NCBI GenBank assembly: GCA_025465145.1
Contig: JAODNS010000258.1
Coordinates: 1 to 23,146, forward strand
DNA from: Frankiales bacterium
Lineage (GTDB): Bacteria > Actinomycetota > Actinomycetes > Mycobacteriales > SCTD01
DNA: 23,146 bases
Reading direction: 5' to 3'
Of the stretch, positions 14,644 to 22,092 are shown piece after piece. The position numbers and the translations under genes are program-made. Every line of letters starts with the position of its first letter. The first letter of the stretch is position 1. The notes under the pieces are model-generated. The model worked only from the letters and a program-made list of their open reading frames with translations, was not told where the DNA came from and made no database searches.

Positions 14644-15367
14644 TTGCGGAGCGCCGCTGCAGCGCGGCGAGGACGGCCTGCGCGACCTGCCCGTGCAGCT
14701 GGGCAGCAGGCAGCAGCCCGTCCAGCACCGGGACCTCGAGAGCTGCCGCCTGCTCCAGGTAGACCTGCCGGTGCTGCTGGAGCTCGACCACCGAGTACTC
14801 CTCGGGCTTGCGCCGCCGGGCCTCCTCCGCGGGCACGTCCAGGTAGAACGTCGCGACCGCCGGCGGCGTCAGCCACCGGACCAGCCGCGACTGCGCGGCC
14901 ACCCCGTGCGTCGTCGCGTAGTGCGTCCGGAGCTGGACGAGCGAGTCGAGCAGGTACCGGTCGCGGATGACGACCCGGCCCTGGCGCAGCTCCCGCACCG
15001 TCTCCCGCCGGACGGCGACGGCGTGGATCCCGGCGACGAGCGTCACCCACAGCGCGCTGACGAACGGGATCCGCTCGCGCAGCGCGCGGGCGGTCAGGTG
15101 CTCCGGCTCGACGTACCACTCCGCGGCCTCCGGCGCCGGCTGCGCGGCCGCGGACGGCCGCAGGCGCAGCAGCAGCCGCAGCACGAGCCGGAGCGGGGCG
15201 GTGAGCCGCTGCAGCCAGGCGTTGTGGCTGATCCGCTGCCACAGCACCACCGGCTCGTACCCCGCCTGCGCCAGTGCCTGGGACAGCAGCTCGGCCTGCG
15301 TGCTCTTGCCCGCGCCGTCCAGGCCCGAGATCGCGATGACCGCGCCGGTCGTGCCCGCTGTCCTCAT
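14606..15367 (-). CDS. Thymidylate-kinase-like P-loop kinase
   Basis: A 253-residue protein. Walker A GLDGAGKST (15-23) begins a dTMP-kinase-like fold, with the DR(Y/F) signature in RDRYLLDS (135-142) and a basic lid-like EEARRRKPEE (181-190). A long insertion between about 45 and 125 with hydrophobic stretches (LRLVLRLLLRL; SALWVTLVAGIHAVAV) sets it apart from housekeeping Tmk. Location as the last gene of an EPS operon suggests it phosphorylates something other than dTMP, possibly a sugar or lipid intermediate; this is inference. The ATG start overlaps the flippase stop as ATGA (15367-15364). The frame is open further upstream, but the Walker A location supports this start. Confidence 0.8.
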   Translation of the reverse strand: MRTAGTTGAVIAISGLDGAGKSTQAELLSQALAQAGYEPVVLWQRISHNAWLQRLTAPLRLVLRLLLRLRPSAAAQPAPEAAEWYVEPEHLTARALRERIPFVSALWVTLVAGIHAVAVRRETVRELRQGRVVIRDRYLLDSLVQLRTHYATTHGVAAQSRLVRWLTPPAVATFYLDVPAEEARRRKPEEYSVVELQQHRQVYLEQAAALEVPVLDGLLPAAQLHGQVAQAVLAALQRRSAITPARRPRPRAR

Positions 15368-16812
15368 GCTGTCGATCCTCCCCTGCCGCCGAGCAGGCGG
15401 CGGATGCGCAACACCTGCACCGGCTCCGTGTGCCGCACGAGCACCAGCCACGCAGCCGCGTAGAGCAGCAGCCCGAGCGCCAGGTCGAGCACGAGCGGCA
15501 GCGGGCTGACGAGCAGGAATCCCGCGAGCAGCATGCCGGCCACGCCCGGCGCGGCCAGCGGGCGCAGGAGACGGACGCGTCCCGTCACCTGCGCGACCGC
15601 GGCGAGCAGCCACACCGCCTCCACGGCGTACGAGGCGGTCGTGGCGAACCCGGCCGCCGTTCCGGCGTACCGCGGGAGCAGCGCGAGGTTGAGCGCGACG
15701 TTCACCAGCAGCGCGACGACCGCTCCGGTCAGCAACCCGCGGGTCCGGCCGGTCGCGGCCAGTGCGGAGCTGGCCAGGTACGCCGCCGCGTAGGCCAGCG
15801 GGGCCAGGCCCAGCCAGCGCAGCGCCCCTGCCGCCTCGACGCCGTACTGCCGCCCGAACAGCAGCGAGAGCACGGGCTCGGCCTCGACGAGGCAGATCGC
15901 GGCGAACGGCACGTACGCGGTGGCGAGCACACCCATGCCCGACTCGATGCCGCCGCGGACGACGTCGGCGTCGTCCGGCCGCGCGCTCATCACCGGGTAG
16001 ACGGCGCCCGCGACGGCGAACACGAGGAACAGCGCGGTCTCGAACAGGCGGTACGCGGTCGAGTACGCCCCGAGCGCCTCGTCACCGGAGATCGCGGCGA
16101 GCAGCACGGCGTCCAGCCGGAACAGCGCCATGAGCACCAGCGCGCTCAGGCCCATGGCACCGGTGCCCCGGGCCAGCTGGCGAAGCCCCGTCCGCGTGAG
16201 CAGGCGCGGCCGGAAGTGCACGTCGATGCGGCGCAGCGCGATCGCGTGCGCGACCGCCCCCACCGCGTACGCGGCCAGGAACGCCAGCGCGAGCGAACCG
16301 GTGCTACCGCCGAGCAGCAGCACCGGCACGGCGAACGCCGCCGTCGCCAGCCGCTGCACCACCAGCGCGCCCGCGATGACCGCCTGGTTGCGCGCAGCCG
16401 AGGCGGCCGACCGCGCGGTGTTGCTCCACAGGTCGAGGTAGACCGCGGCCAGTAGCAGGACGAGGGGCAGCAGCGGGGTGTCCGGCCGCAGCAGCCACGT
16501 GACCAGTCCGGTGAGCACGAACAGCGGCAGCGCCAGACCGGCCTGCCAGGCGACGGCTTCGGCGAACCGCTGCTCCAGCTGCTCGGGGTGCCGGCTCGCC
16601 CGCCGGACCAGCACCGCGTCGAACGCCCATTCGGCACCGGAGGACACGAGCATCGCCAGCGACAAGGCGAAGGTGAAGGAGCCGAGCTCGCCGGTCGTCA
16701 GGGTCCGGGCGGCGACCAGGGTCCAAATCAGCGTGCCCAGCTTGCCGCCGACCTGGGCCGCCAGCGCGTACAGGACGTTGTGCGTCGTGCTCCTGGCGTG
16801 GGTCGAGCTCAC
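15364..16812 (-). CDS. Wzx-type polysaccharide flippase (MOP superfamily)
   Basis: An integral membrane protein of 482 residues with about 12-14 hydrophobic helices from residue 8 to near residue 465. Its start, THNVLYALAAQVGGKLGTLI, and the ELGSFTFALSLAMLVSSGAE stretch match the first two helices of Wzx/RfbX-like transporters. It should move the lipid-linked repeat unit from the inner to the outer face of the membrane. GTG 16812 overlaps the ATP-grasp stop (GTGA, 16812-16809), and its own stop overlaps the kinase start, so translation is coupled on both sides. An alternate longer frame upstream is only the shadow of the ATP-grasp gene. Confidence 0.88.
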   Translation of the reverse strand: MSSTHARSTTHNVLYALAAQVGGKLGTLIWTLVAARTLTTGELGSFTFALSLAMLVSSGAEWAFDAVLVRRASRHPEQLEQRFAEAVAWQAGLALPLFVLTGLVTWLLRPDTPLLPLVLLLAAVYLDLWSNTARSAASAARNQAVIAGALVVQRLATAAFAVPVLLLGGSTGSLALAFLAAYAVGAVAHAIALRRIDVHFRPRLLTRTGLRQLARGTGAMGLSALVLMALFRLDAVLLAAISGDEALGAYSTAYRLFETALFLVFAVAGAVYPVMSARPDDADVVRGGIESGMGVLATAYVPFAAICLVEAEPVLSLLFGRQYGVEAAGALRWLGLAPLAYAAAYLASSALAATGRTRGLLTGAVVALLVNVALNLALLPRYAGTAAGFATTASYAVEAVWLLAAVAQVTGRVRLLRPLAAPGVAGMLLAGFLLVSPLPLVLDLALGLLLYAAAWLVLVRHTEPVQVLRIRRLLGGRGGSTA

Positions 16813-17948
16813 CGTCGCCTCTGCTGCCCGAGCAGGTGCAGCGCGCGCGCGACAGCGGGCCGCAGGTCGCGGCGGTCCCACGTGCTGTGGGTCGAGCGGG
16901 CCGCCGTGAGCACCGTTCCCGCCAGGTCCCTCGCCAGCCCGCCACGCCGCTCGGCCCGTGCCCGGCGCAGGTCCTCCTCCAGCGCCTGGTAGCGCCTCCC
17001 CGGCCGCCCCACCACCCCGGAGGGCGGCGTCCGTCCCGTCGCCAGGTCCGCCCACCACGCAGGCAGGTCGAGCCCTGCCTCGATGGCCAGCGCGAGGGAG
17101 CCGTAGAACCTGCCGTTGAGGTCGATGAGGTGCGGAGCCCCGCCCGGTGGCCGGAGGAACTGGAGGTTCGCGATCCCGGTCCAGCGCAGGTCCGCGAGCA
17201 GGACCTGCACCTGGGCGAGCAGCTGGGGGTCGGGGGAGACGGTGACCGCTCGCGTGCTGGTGCGGAAGTACGGGGACAGCCGGGTCGCGACCTGCTGACT
17301 GCGCGCGATCATGGCGCTGTCCGCGTCGCAGAGGACGGTGACGGCCATGAGATCGCCGGAGACGGGCGCCTGCAGCGCGACCGAGGCGCCGCTCGCCTCC
17401 ATGTCCGCGACCGCGGCGACGAGGTCCGCGCGGGTCGCGCAGTGCACGGCTGCGAGACGGCCGCGGTTGCCCGCGGTCCCCGGTGCCCAGTGCAGCCGCG
17501 CCTTCGCGAACACCGGCAGCGAGGCCCGCTGCACCGCCTCGGGCGTGGCAGCCTCGGTCGCCGGCGTCGTCAGGCCGGCCGCCTCCGCCGCGCGGGTCAG
17601 CTCGAGCTTGTCGATGGCCCGCAGCACGTGCTCGTGCGGCGCGTACGGGACCCCGGCCGGGATCTGGTCGCGAGCGGCGGACAGCGCGAGGACCTCCACG
17701 TCGTCGCCGCCGAAGACCAGCGAGTAGCCGCCCTCGAGACACGCCGCCCGCACCGCGGCGGCAAACGGCTCCAGCCCCTGCTCCGCCGGCGGCACGACGT
17801 GCGTACGGCTGACCCAGCGGGAGCCGGCGGTGCGGCTGGGGCGCGGCCCGGCCAGGCCGACGGTCCAGCCGGCCGTGCCGAGGGAGCGGACGGCCGGCAG
17901 GAGGAACGAGCTCAGCCCGTCCTCGACGATCAGCACGGACCGCGTCAC
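16809..17948 (-). CDS. ATP-grasp ligase
   Basis: A 379-residue cytoplasmic protein. The N-terminal pre-ATP-grasp domain runs from VTRSVLIVEDG to about 105. DKLELTRAAEAAGLTTPAT (113-131) is the classic entry into the ATP-grasp fold. K149 in FAKARLHW is the likely nucleotide-binding Lys. The metal/nucleotide end is HLIDLNGRFYGS (273-284), with D276, N278 and R280. The family joins a carboxylate to an amine or thiol through an acyl phosphate; the substrates are not readable. Between a FemAB-like gene and the flippase, amino-acid attachment to a polysaccharide precursor is a reasonable guess. GTG 17948 overlaps the preceding stop by four bases. Confidence 0.85.
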   Translation of the reverse strand: MTRSVLIVEDGLSSFLLPAVRSLGTAGWTVGLAGPRPSRTAGSRWVSRTHVVPPAEQGLEPFAAAVRAACLEGGYSLVFGGDDVEVLALSAARDQIPAGVPYAPHEHVLRAIDKLELTRAAEAAGLTTPATEAATPEAVQRASLPVFAKARLHWAPGTAGNRGRLAAVHCATRADLVAAVADMEASGASVALQAPVSGDLMAVTVLCDADSAMIARSQQVATRLSPYFRTSTRAVTVSPDPQLLAQVQVLLADLRWTGIANLQFLRPPGGAPHLIDLNGRFYGSLALAIEAGLDLPAWWADLATGRTPPSGVVGRPGRRYQALEEDLRRARAERRGGLARDLAGTVLTAARSTHSTWDRRDLRPAVARALHLLGQQRRR

Positions 17949-19036
17949 GGCCGGCTCCGGAGCCGGTCGGCGTGCGCCTTGCCGGCCAGCAGGTGCGGCA
18001 GCGCGCGGGCCGCGGCCCGTCCCTGTGGCGCCCAGCCGACGAGCCGCGTGACCAGCGGCATGACGTCCGGGTACAGCTGCGTCGAGACCTTGTTCCCCGG
18101 GTCCACGCAGCTGTCGATGCGCTCCAGCCGCTGGTCGCGGTGGAACTCCTCGACCATGTCCAGCTCGAGCTGCAGGCCGGGTGAGCAGGCGGCCAGCTCT
18201 CCGTCGTAGGCCACCTTCACGTGGAAGACCGTGTCGCCGGCGACGACGTTGCACTGGTACGCCGCGGCGCGGCCGGCGACCTCCAGGCTCCACAGCTGCA
18301 GCCGCCCCTCCGCCGCGAAGGCGGAGCAGGTTTCCCGGAACAGCTGCGCGTGCGCCGGGTGCAGCGCCATCGCCGTCCCGGCGGTGCCCTTCCACCCGCT
18401 CGCCTCGAGCGACAGCAGGCCCTCCACGGCGGCGGGGTCCCCGGCCCGGTCCACGGCGACCACCTCGCCGCCGAGCTGGTCGCCGAGCCGACGGCGCAGG
18501 CGTCGCAGAGACTTCAGGTGCCGGCTGCTGATCCGGCCGTCGAGGTAGGTCGGCTCCGGACGTCGGTGCACGACCGGCCGGTCGTACGCATCGATGTCCG
18601 TCACGTGCGCGCTCGCCGCCGCGGCCAGGCCGGCTGCTGCCGGACCCGTGCTGCTGAGGCGAGGCAGGGCCAGCCAGGCCGCGTCGCGGGACGCTCGGAG
18701 GAGCGCGAGGACGGCCGCCCAGGCCGCCGTCCCGGCGCCGGGACGCACGAGCGGCGTGCCGAGGAAGGCGTACTCGTGCTGCCAGCCGACCAGCGCACGG
18801 ACGGGCAGCCGTCGGTAGCCCCGGCGGCGTACGACCGGCAGCGCCAGCGCGAGCTCGGCGCCCTCGCCCGCGCACAGCAGCGCCACGCGGTCGTCCCGGC
18901 TGAGCAGGCGCGCCGCGGGCAGGACCGCCGCGGGTTCGAAGAACGGGTTCGGCTCCGCGGCCGCCGCCGCGAGCGCCTGCCAGGCCTCGAGGTCTGCCGG
19001 GGACACGTCGTGCAGGTCCAGCAGGCGGGCCCTCAC
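17945..19036 (-). CDS. GNAT/FemAB-like acyltransferase (BioF2-like domain)
   Basis: A 363-residue protein. The C-terminal half carries the Acetyltransf_6 (BioF2-like) pattern: a basic SSRHLKSLRRLRRRL stretch, LLSLEASGWKG, the GRLQLWSLEVAGRAAAYQCN strand pair and VFHVKVAYDGELAACSPG. The N-terminal half looks like a degenerate copy of the same fold (PNPFFEPAAVLPAARLL; the LALPVV strand). Relatives transfer acyl or aminoacyl groups to sugars or peptides. No membrane segment is visible. GTG 19036 starts five bases after the deacetylase stop. It is one of two members of this family in the operon; the other is at 19825-20955. Confidence 0.85.
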   Translation of the reverse strand: MRARLLDLHDVSPADLEAWQALAAAAAEPNPFFEPAAVLPAARLLSRDDRVALLCAGEGAELALALPVVRRRGYRRLPVRALVGWQHEYAFLGTPLVRPGAGTAAWAAVLALLRASRDAAWLALPRLSSTGPAAAGLAAAASAHVTDIDAYDRPVVHRRPEPTYLDGRISSRHLKSLRRLRRRLGDQLGGEVVAVDRAGDPAAVEGLLSLEASGWKGTAGTAMALHPAHAQLFRETCSAFAAEGRLQLWSLEVAGRAAAYQCNVVAGDTVFHVKVAYDGELAACSPGLQLELDMVEEFHRDQRLERIDSCVDPGNKVSTQLYPDVMPLVTRLVGWAPQGRAAARALPHLLAGKAHADRLRSRP

Positions 19037-19040
19037 GCGG

Positions 19041-19811
19041 TCATGTGCGCTGCGCCGCGGTGCGCAGCAGACGACGGACCGGCCGGACCACGCCGGCGGC
19101 CCGCCACACCAGTCGGTAGCGCGGGATGAGCTTGAGCCGGAAGGCGCGCACGGAGTCATCCGGCTTCACGTCCACCCGCGGGACGGCGTGCCGCCCCCGG
19201 CCGTCGTAGACCGAGAACGCCACCTCGTAGCCGGCGCGGGCGACGGCGGCCAGCGCGCGCTCGTCGTAGTCGCCGAACGGGTAGGCGAAGGCCCGCGGCA
19301 GCACGCCGGTGGCGTCTGCGACGGCAGCCCGGGCGTCCACGGTGTTGCGGGTCAGCTCCGCGTCCGTCATCCCCTTCATGGTCGCGTGGTCCCAGCCGTG
19401 GACGCCCATCTCCATGCCGTCGTCGCTCAGCGCGCGCAGCTGGTCAGAGGTCAGGATCGGCTCGTCCGGCTGCTCGGCGAGCCACCGCGTGGTCCCGCCG
19501 AGGAGCCCCGGCGGCGTGAACAGGATCGAGGGCACGCCCGCCCGCGCGAGCACGGGCGCGCCGACCTCGGCCACCGACCGCAGCGCGTCGTCGATCGTCA
19601 CCAGGTACGAGCGGCCGGGCAGCCCCCGCCGGTCGAGCGCCGTGAGGTAGCCGTCGAGGTCCAGCGCGGTCCAGCCACGCGTCCGCAGGTGGCCGAGCTG
19701 GTCGTCGAGGTTCCGGTCGGACACGACGAGGTGGTACGGGTCGTCGGTGCGGTAGCCGTGCGAGAAGCCGTGGTACATCAGCACGGTCGGTTGCCACTTC
19801 ACGCCGGTCAC
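19041..19811 (-). CDS. NodB-type polysaccharide deacetylase
   Basis: A 256-residue protein. The NodB fold is seen from LMYHGF (11-16) on. Motif 1 is TIDDA (72-76; D74 catalytic base, D75 metal), with Ala where most have Gly. Motif 2 is HGWDH (138-142), supplying both metal His. Motif 3 is R173 to YPFG (177-180). The enzyme should remove N- or O-acetyl groups from a sugar. There is no signal peptide or membrane helix, so it likely acts on a cytoplasmic or lipid-linked intermediate. GTG 19811 follows the upstream stop by 13 bases and is bridged to it by a six-codon mini-ORF. Confidence 0.88.
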   Translation of the reverse strand: MTGVKWQPTVLMYHGFSHGYRTDDPYHLVVSDRNLDDQLGHLRTRGWTALDLDGYLTALDRRGLPGRSYLVTIDDALRSVAEVGAPVLARAGVPSILFTPPGLLGGTTRWLAEQPDEPILTSDQLRALSDDGMEMGVHGWDHATMKGMTDAELTRNTVDARAAVADATGVLPRAFAYPFGDYDERALAAVARAGYEVAFSVYDGRGRHAVPRVDVKPDDSVRAFRLKLIPRYRLVWRAAGVVRPVRRLLRTAAQRT

Positions 19812-19824
19812 GCTGTTCCCGTCG

Positions 19825-20955
19825 TCATCGTCGCCGCGCCCCTGAAGCACGCGAGCGCCCGTCGGCCAGCAGCCACCAGAGGCGGGTGAGGGCGGCCGAG
19901 GACCGCTTGGCATCTCGCAACCGCTCCACGACGCCGTACGCCTGTCGTATGGCCGGCGACGACCACGCGTACAGGTCCGTGGTCGGCACGACCTGCGTCG
20001 CGCTCTGCAGCTTGTACGGCTCCTCGCCCTGCATCCAGTCCAGCTCGTCGTAGTCGGGCGAGGCGACGACGTGCCGCAGGGCCTCGGTGTTCGCAATCCG
20101 CCCGGCGCTGTAGCTGCTCCACGCCGGCGCCAGCCGGTTGTCCCAGCTGCGCAGCGCGGTGCCGTCCGTGAACCCGCACACGAACGCCGCCAGCTCGCCG
20201 CGCAGGCGCACCGTGAGCAGGTCGACCTCACCGCGGTCGGCGTGCCGGCCGATCACCTCGGCGTAGAAGCGCGCCGCCCGCTGGTCCGCGTGGTCGCTGC
20301 GCCGGCCGAGGGCCTCGTCGCGGGCGCGGTGGACCGCGGCGAGCTCCGGGAGCAGCGCCCGCACCTGCGCCGGCTCGCGCGTCCAGCGCAGGTCGGGCTG
20401 CAGGCCGTCCCGCTCGAGCCGGTTCGCGATCTTCGCCAGCGCCTTCCGGGTGTTCTTGCTCAGGTAGCTGTTGAGGTCCCGCGAGGTGACCTCGACCGTC
20501 GGCATCCCCTCGCCGGACCGCAGCTCGGCGACGGCCCCGCGTGCGCGCAGCAGCGAGACGATCCGCTCGACGACCGGGTCCGCGCAGGGGAGCTGCTCCA
20601 CGCGCAGCGTCCAGCGGGAGCCGAGGCGCGTTCCCACTGCGGCGGCGAGGGCGTCTGCGGCGGCGTCGTCTCGAGCCGGCAGACGCAGGTGGTCGGTCGG
20701 ACCGTGGCCCAGGCCGACGACCTGCTCGAGCCCACCGCGACGCCGCCGCGCCAACGGCGCCACCGCCACCAGCTCGCCGTCGTCCTCGACCAGCACCAGC
20801 CACGGCTGCCAGTCCGGGTAGCAGTCGACCCACGCCTGCAACCACGGGCGCCGGGACGTGACCGGCGACCCGCTGGCCACGGACAGCCGGTCGAAGTCGG
20901 CGGCGCAGCGGGCGAGGGCGTCCGGCCCGTCGAGCTCGCGCACCGTCAACGACAT
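19825..20955 (-). CDS. Second GNAT/FemAB-like acyltransferase (BioF2-like domain)
   Basis: A 376-residue protein with the BioF2-like double-GNAT form. The first half has FDRLSVASGSPVTSRRPWLQ and a PWLVLVEDDGELVAVAPL strand pair. The second half has SYLSKNTRKALAKIANRL (the basic RKALAK element), VDLLTVRLRGELAAFVCGF, and a closing YDELDWMQGEEPYKLQ stretch (KFKxxW-like position) typical of the family in EPS loci. It should transfer an acyl or aminoacyl group during polysaccharide building. It is the first gene of the six-gene minus operon, so its ATG at 20955 must follow the operon promoter within a 39-base divergent gap. Ribosome site is weak. Confidence 0.87.
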   Translation of the reverse strand: MSLTVRELDGPDALARCAADFDRLSVASGSPVTSRRPWLQAWVDCYPDWQPWLVLVEDDGELVAVAPLARRRRGGLEQVVGLGHGPTDHLRLPARDDAAADALAAAVGTRLGSRWTLRVEQLPCADPVVERIVSLLRARGAVAELRSGEGMPTVEVTSRDLNSYLSKNTRKALAKIANRLERDGLQPDLRWTREPAQVRALLPELAAVHRARDEALGRRSDHADQRAARFYAEVIGRHADRGEVDLLTVRLRGELAAFVCGFTDGTALRSWDNRLAPAWSSYSAGRIANTEALRHVVASPDYDELDWMQGEEPYKLQSATQVVPTTDLYAWSSPAIRQAYGVVERLRDAKRSSAALTRLWWLLADGRSRASGARRR

Positions 20956-20994
20956 CCCGGCAGTATTCAGGAACCCGCGTGCCACCATGCGCCG
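20956..20994. promoter_or_regulatory. Very short divergent gap
   Basis: Only 39 bases separate the ATG of the six-gene minus operon and the GTG of the glycosyltransferase. TATTCA (20964-20969) could be a rightward -10 about 25 bases before the GTG. Neither start has a good ribosome site, so leaderless or very short leaders, or promoters inside the neighbouring coding region, are likely. Confidence 0.3.
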
Positions 20995-22092
20995 GTGCCG
21001 CTGACCGTTCTGCACGTGTCGGAGACGACGTTGGGCGGGGTCGGCGTGGTCCTGCGTGACCTCGTCGCCGCGCAGGTGGCTCGTGGCGACCGGGTGGTCG
21101 TCGCCGCACCGCAGGACGACCAGCTGGCGCGGGCGGTCGCGCCGACCGGCGGCCGGGCGTACACCTGGGTGCCTGGCGCACGTCCCGGTCCGGCTATGCC
21201 GCACGTGCTGCGGCAGCTCCGGCAGGTCGTCCGCACGGAGCGGCCGGACCTGGTGCACCTGCACACGTCGATGGCGGGCATGTGCGGCCGGCTGGTCGTC
21301 CGGAGGCGGGTTCCGACGGTGTTCCAGCCGCACTCGTGGTCGTTCTTCGCCGTCGAGGGAGCGGCCCGCACCGGCGCGCTGGTGTGGGAGCGGCTGGGGG
21401 CGCGCTGGGCCGACGTGGTGCTGTGCGTGAGCGCCGACGAGCGCACCGCCGCGGCGGCGCACGGCATCCGGGCGCGGATGGAGGTCGTACCCAACGGGGT
21501 GGACCTGGCGCGCTGGCAGTCGGCGGGACCGCAGCAGCGGCAGGCCGCGCGGACCCGGCTGGGTCTGGCGGACGGCCCGCTCGCGGTCTGCGTCGGCCGC
21601 TTGCACCGTCAGAAGGGGCAGCACCGGCTGCTCGACGTCTGGCCCGACGTGCTGGCCGAGGTGCCCGCAGCCTCCCTGGCGCTGGTGGGGGGCGGCCCCG
21701 ATGAGGAGTCGCTGCGGGGGCGCCGGGTGCCGGCCGTCCTGATGCCCGGAAGCGGCAACGTCGCCGACTGGCTGGCCGCGGCCGACGTGGTCGCGCAGCC
21801 GTCCAGGTGGGAGGGCATGTCCCTGTCGTTGCTCGAAGCCATGGCATCCGCTCGCTCGGTCGTCGTGACCGACGTGCCCGGAATGGCGGAGGTGGTCCGC
21901 GACGGCAGCGGACAGCTCGTGACCGAGGGCGACGGAGCGGAGCTGGCGGCGGCCCTGGTGCGCCGGCTCACGGACCCGGTGCTGGCGGCTGCAGAGGGAG
22001 CCCGCGGCCGGGAGCTCGTGGCGCAGCACCACGACCTGGCGGTGCAGCGCGCGGCAGTCCTGCGGGTCGTCGACCAGGCGGCGGCGCGATGA
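20995..22092 (+). CDS. GT4 family glycosyltransferase
   Basis: A 365-residue cytoplasmic or peripheral glycosyltransferase of the GT-B fold. The N-domain begins LTVLHVSETTLGGVGVVL with the Gly-rich acceptor loop, and continues with DLVHLHTSMAG. The C-domain has VVPNGVD (164-170), VGRLHRQKG and the EX7E nucleotide-sugar element EGMSLSLLE (273-281). The enzyme should retain the donor's anomeric configuration; the sugar is unknown. GTG 20995 gives the N-terminus expected for the family; longer in-frame starts lie in the divergent FemAB gene. Its stop overlaps the next ATG as ATGA, so both glycosyltransferases are probably made together. Confidence 0.9.
   Translation: MPLTVLHVSETTLGGVGVVLRDLVAAQVARGDRVVVAAPQDDQLARAVAPTGGRAYTWVPGARPGPAMPHVLRQLRQVVRTERPDLVHLHTSMAGMCGRLVVRRRVPTVFQPHSWSFFAVEGAARTGALVWERLGARWADVVLCVSADERTAAAAHGIRARMEVVPNGVDLARWQSAGPQQRQAARTRLGLADGPLAVCVGRLHRQKGQHRLLDVWPDVLAEVPAASLALVGGGPDEESLRGRRVPAVLMPGSGNVADWLAAADVVAQPSRWEGMSLSLLEAMASARSVVVTDVPGMAEVVRDGSGQLVTEGDGAELAAALVRRLTDPVLAAAEGARGRELVAQHHDLAVQRAAVLRVVDQAAAR

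Noticed and set aside
14606..15613. A longer start for the Tmk-like kinase at 15613
   Set aside because: The extra 82 residues are Arg/Ala/Gly-rich shadow of the flippase; ATG 15367 sits 14 residues before Walker A and overlaps the flippase stop.
15364..17742. A 792-codon minus frame as one long protein fused to the flippase
   Set aside because: The first 310 codons are an out-of-frame shadow of the ATP-grasp gene; the flippase has its own GTG at 16812 in a GTGA overlap.
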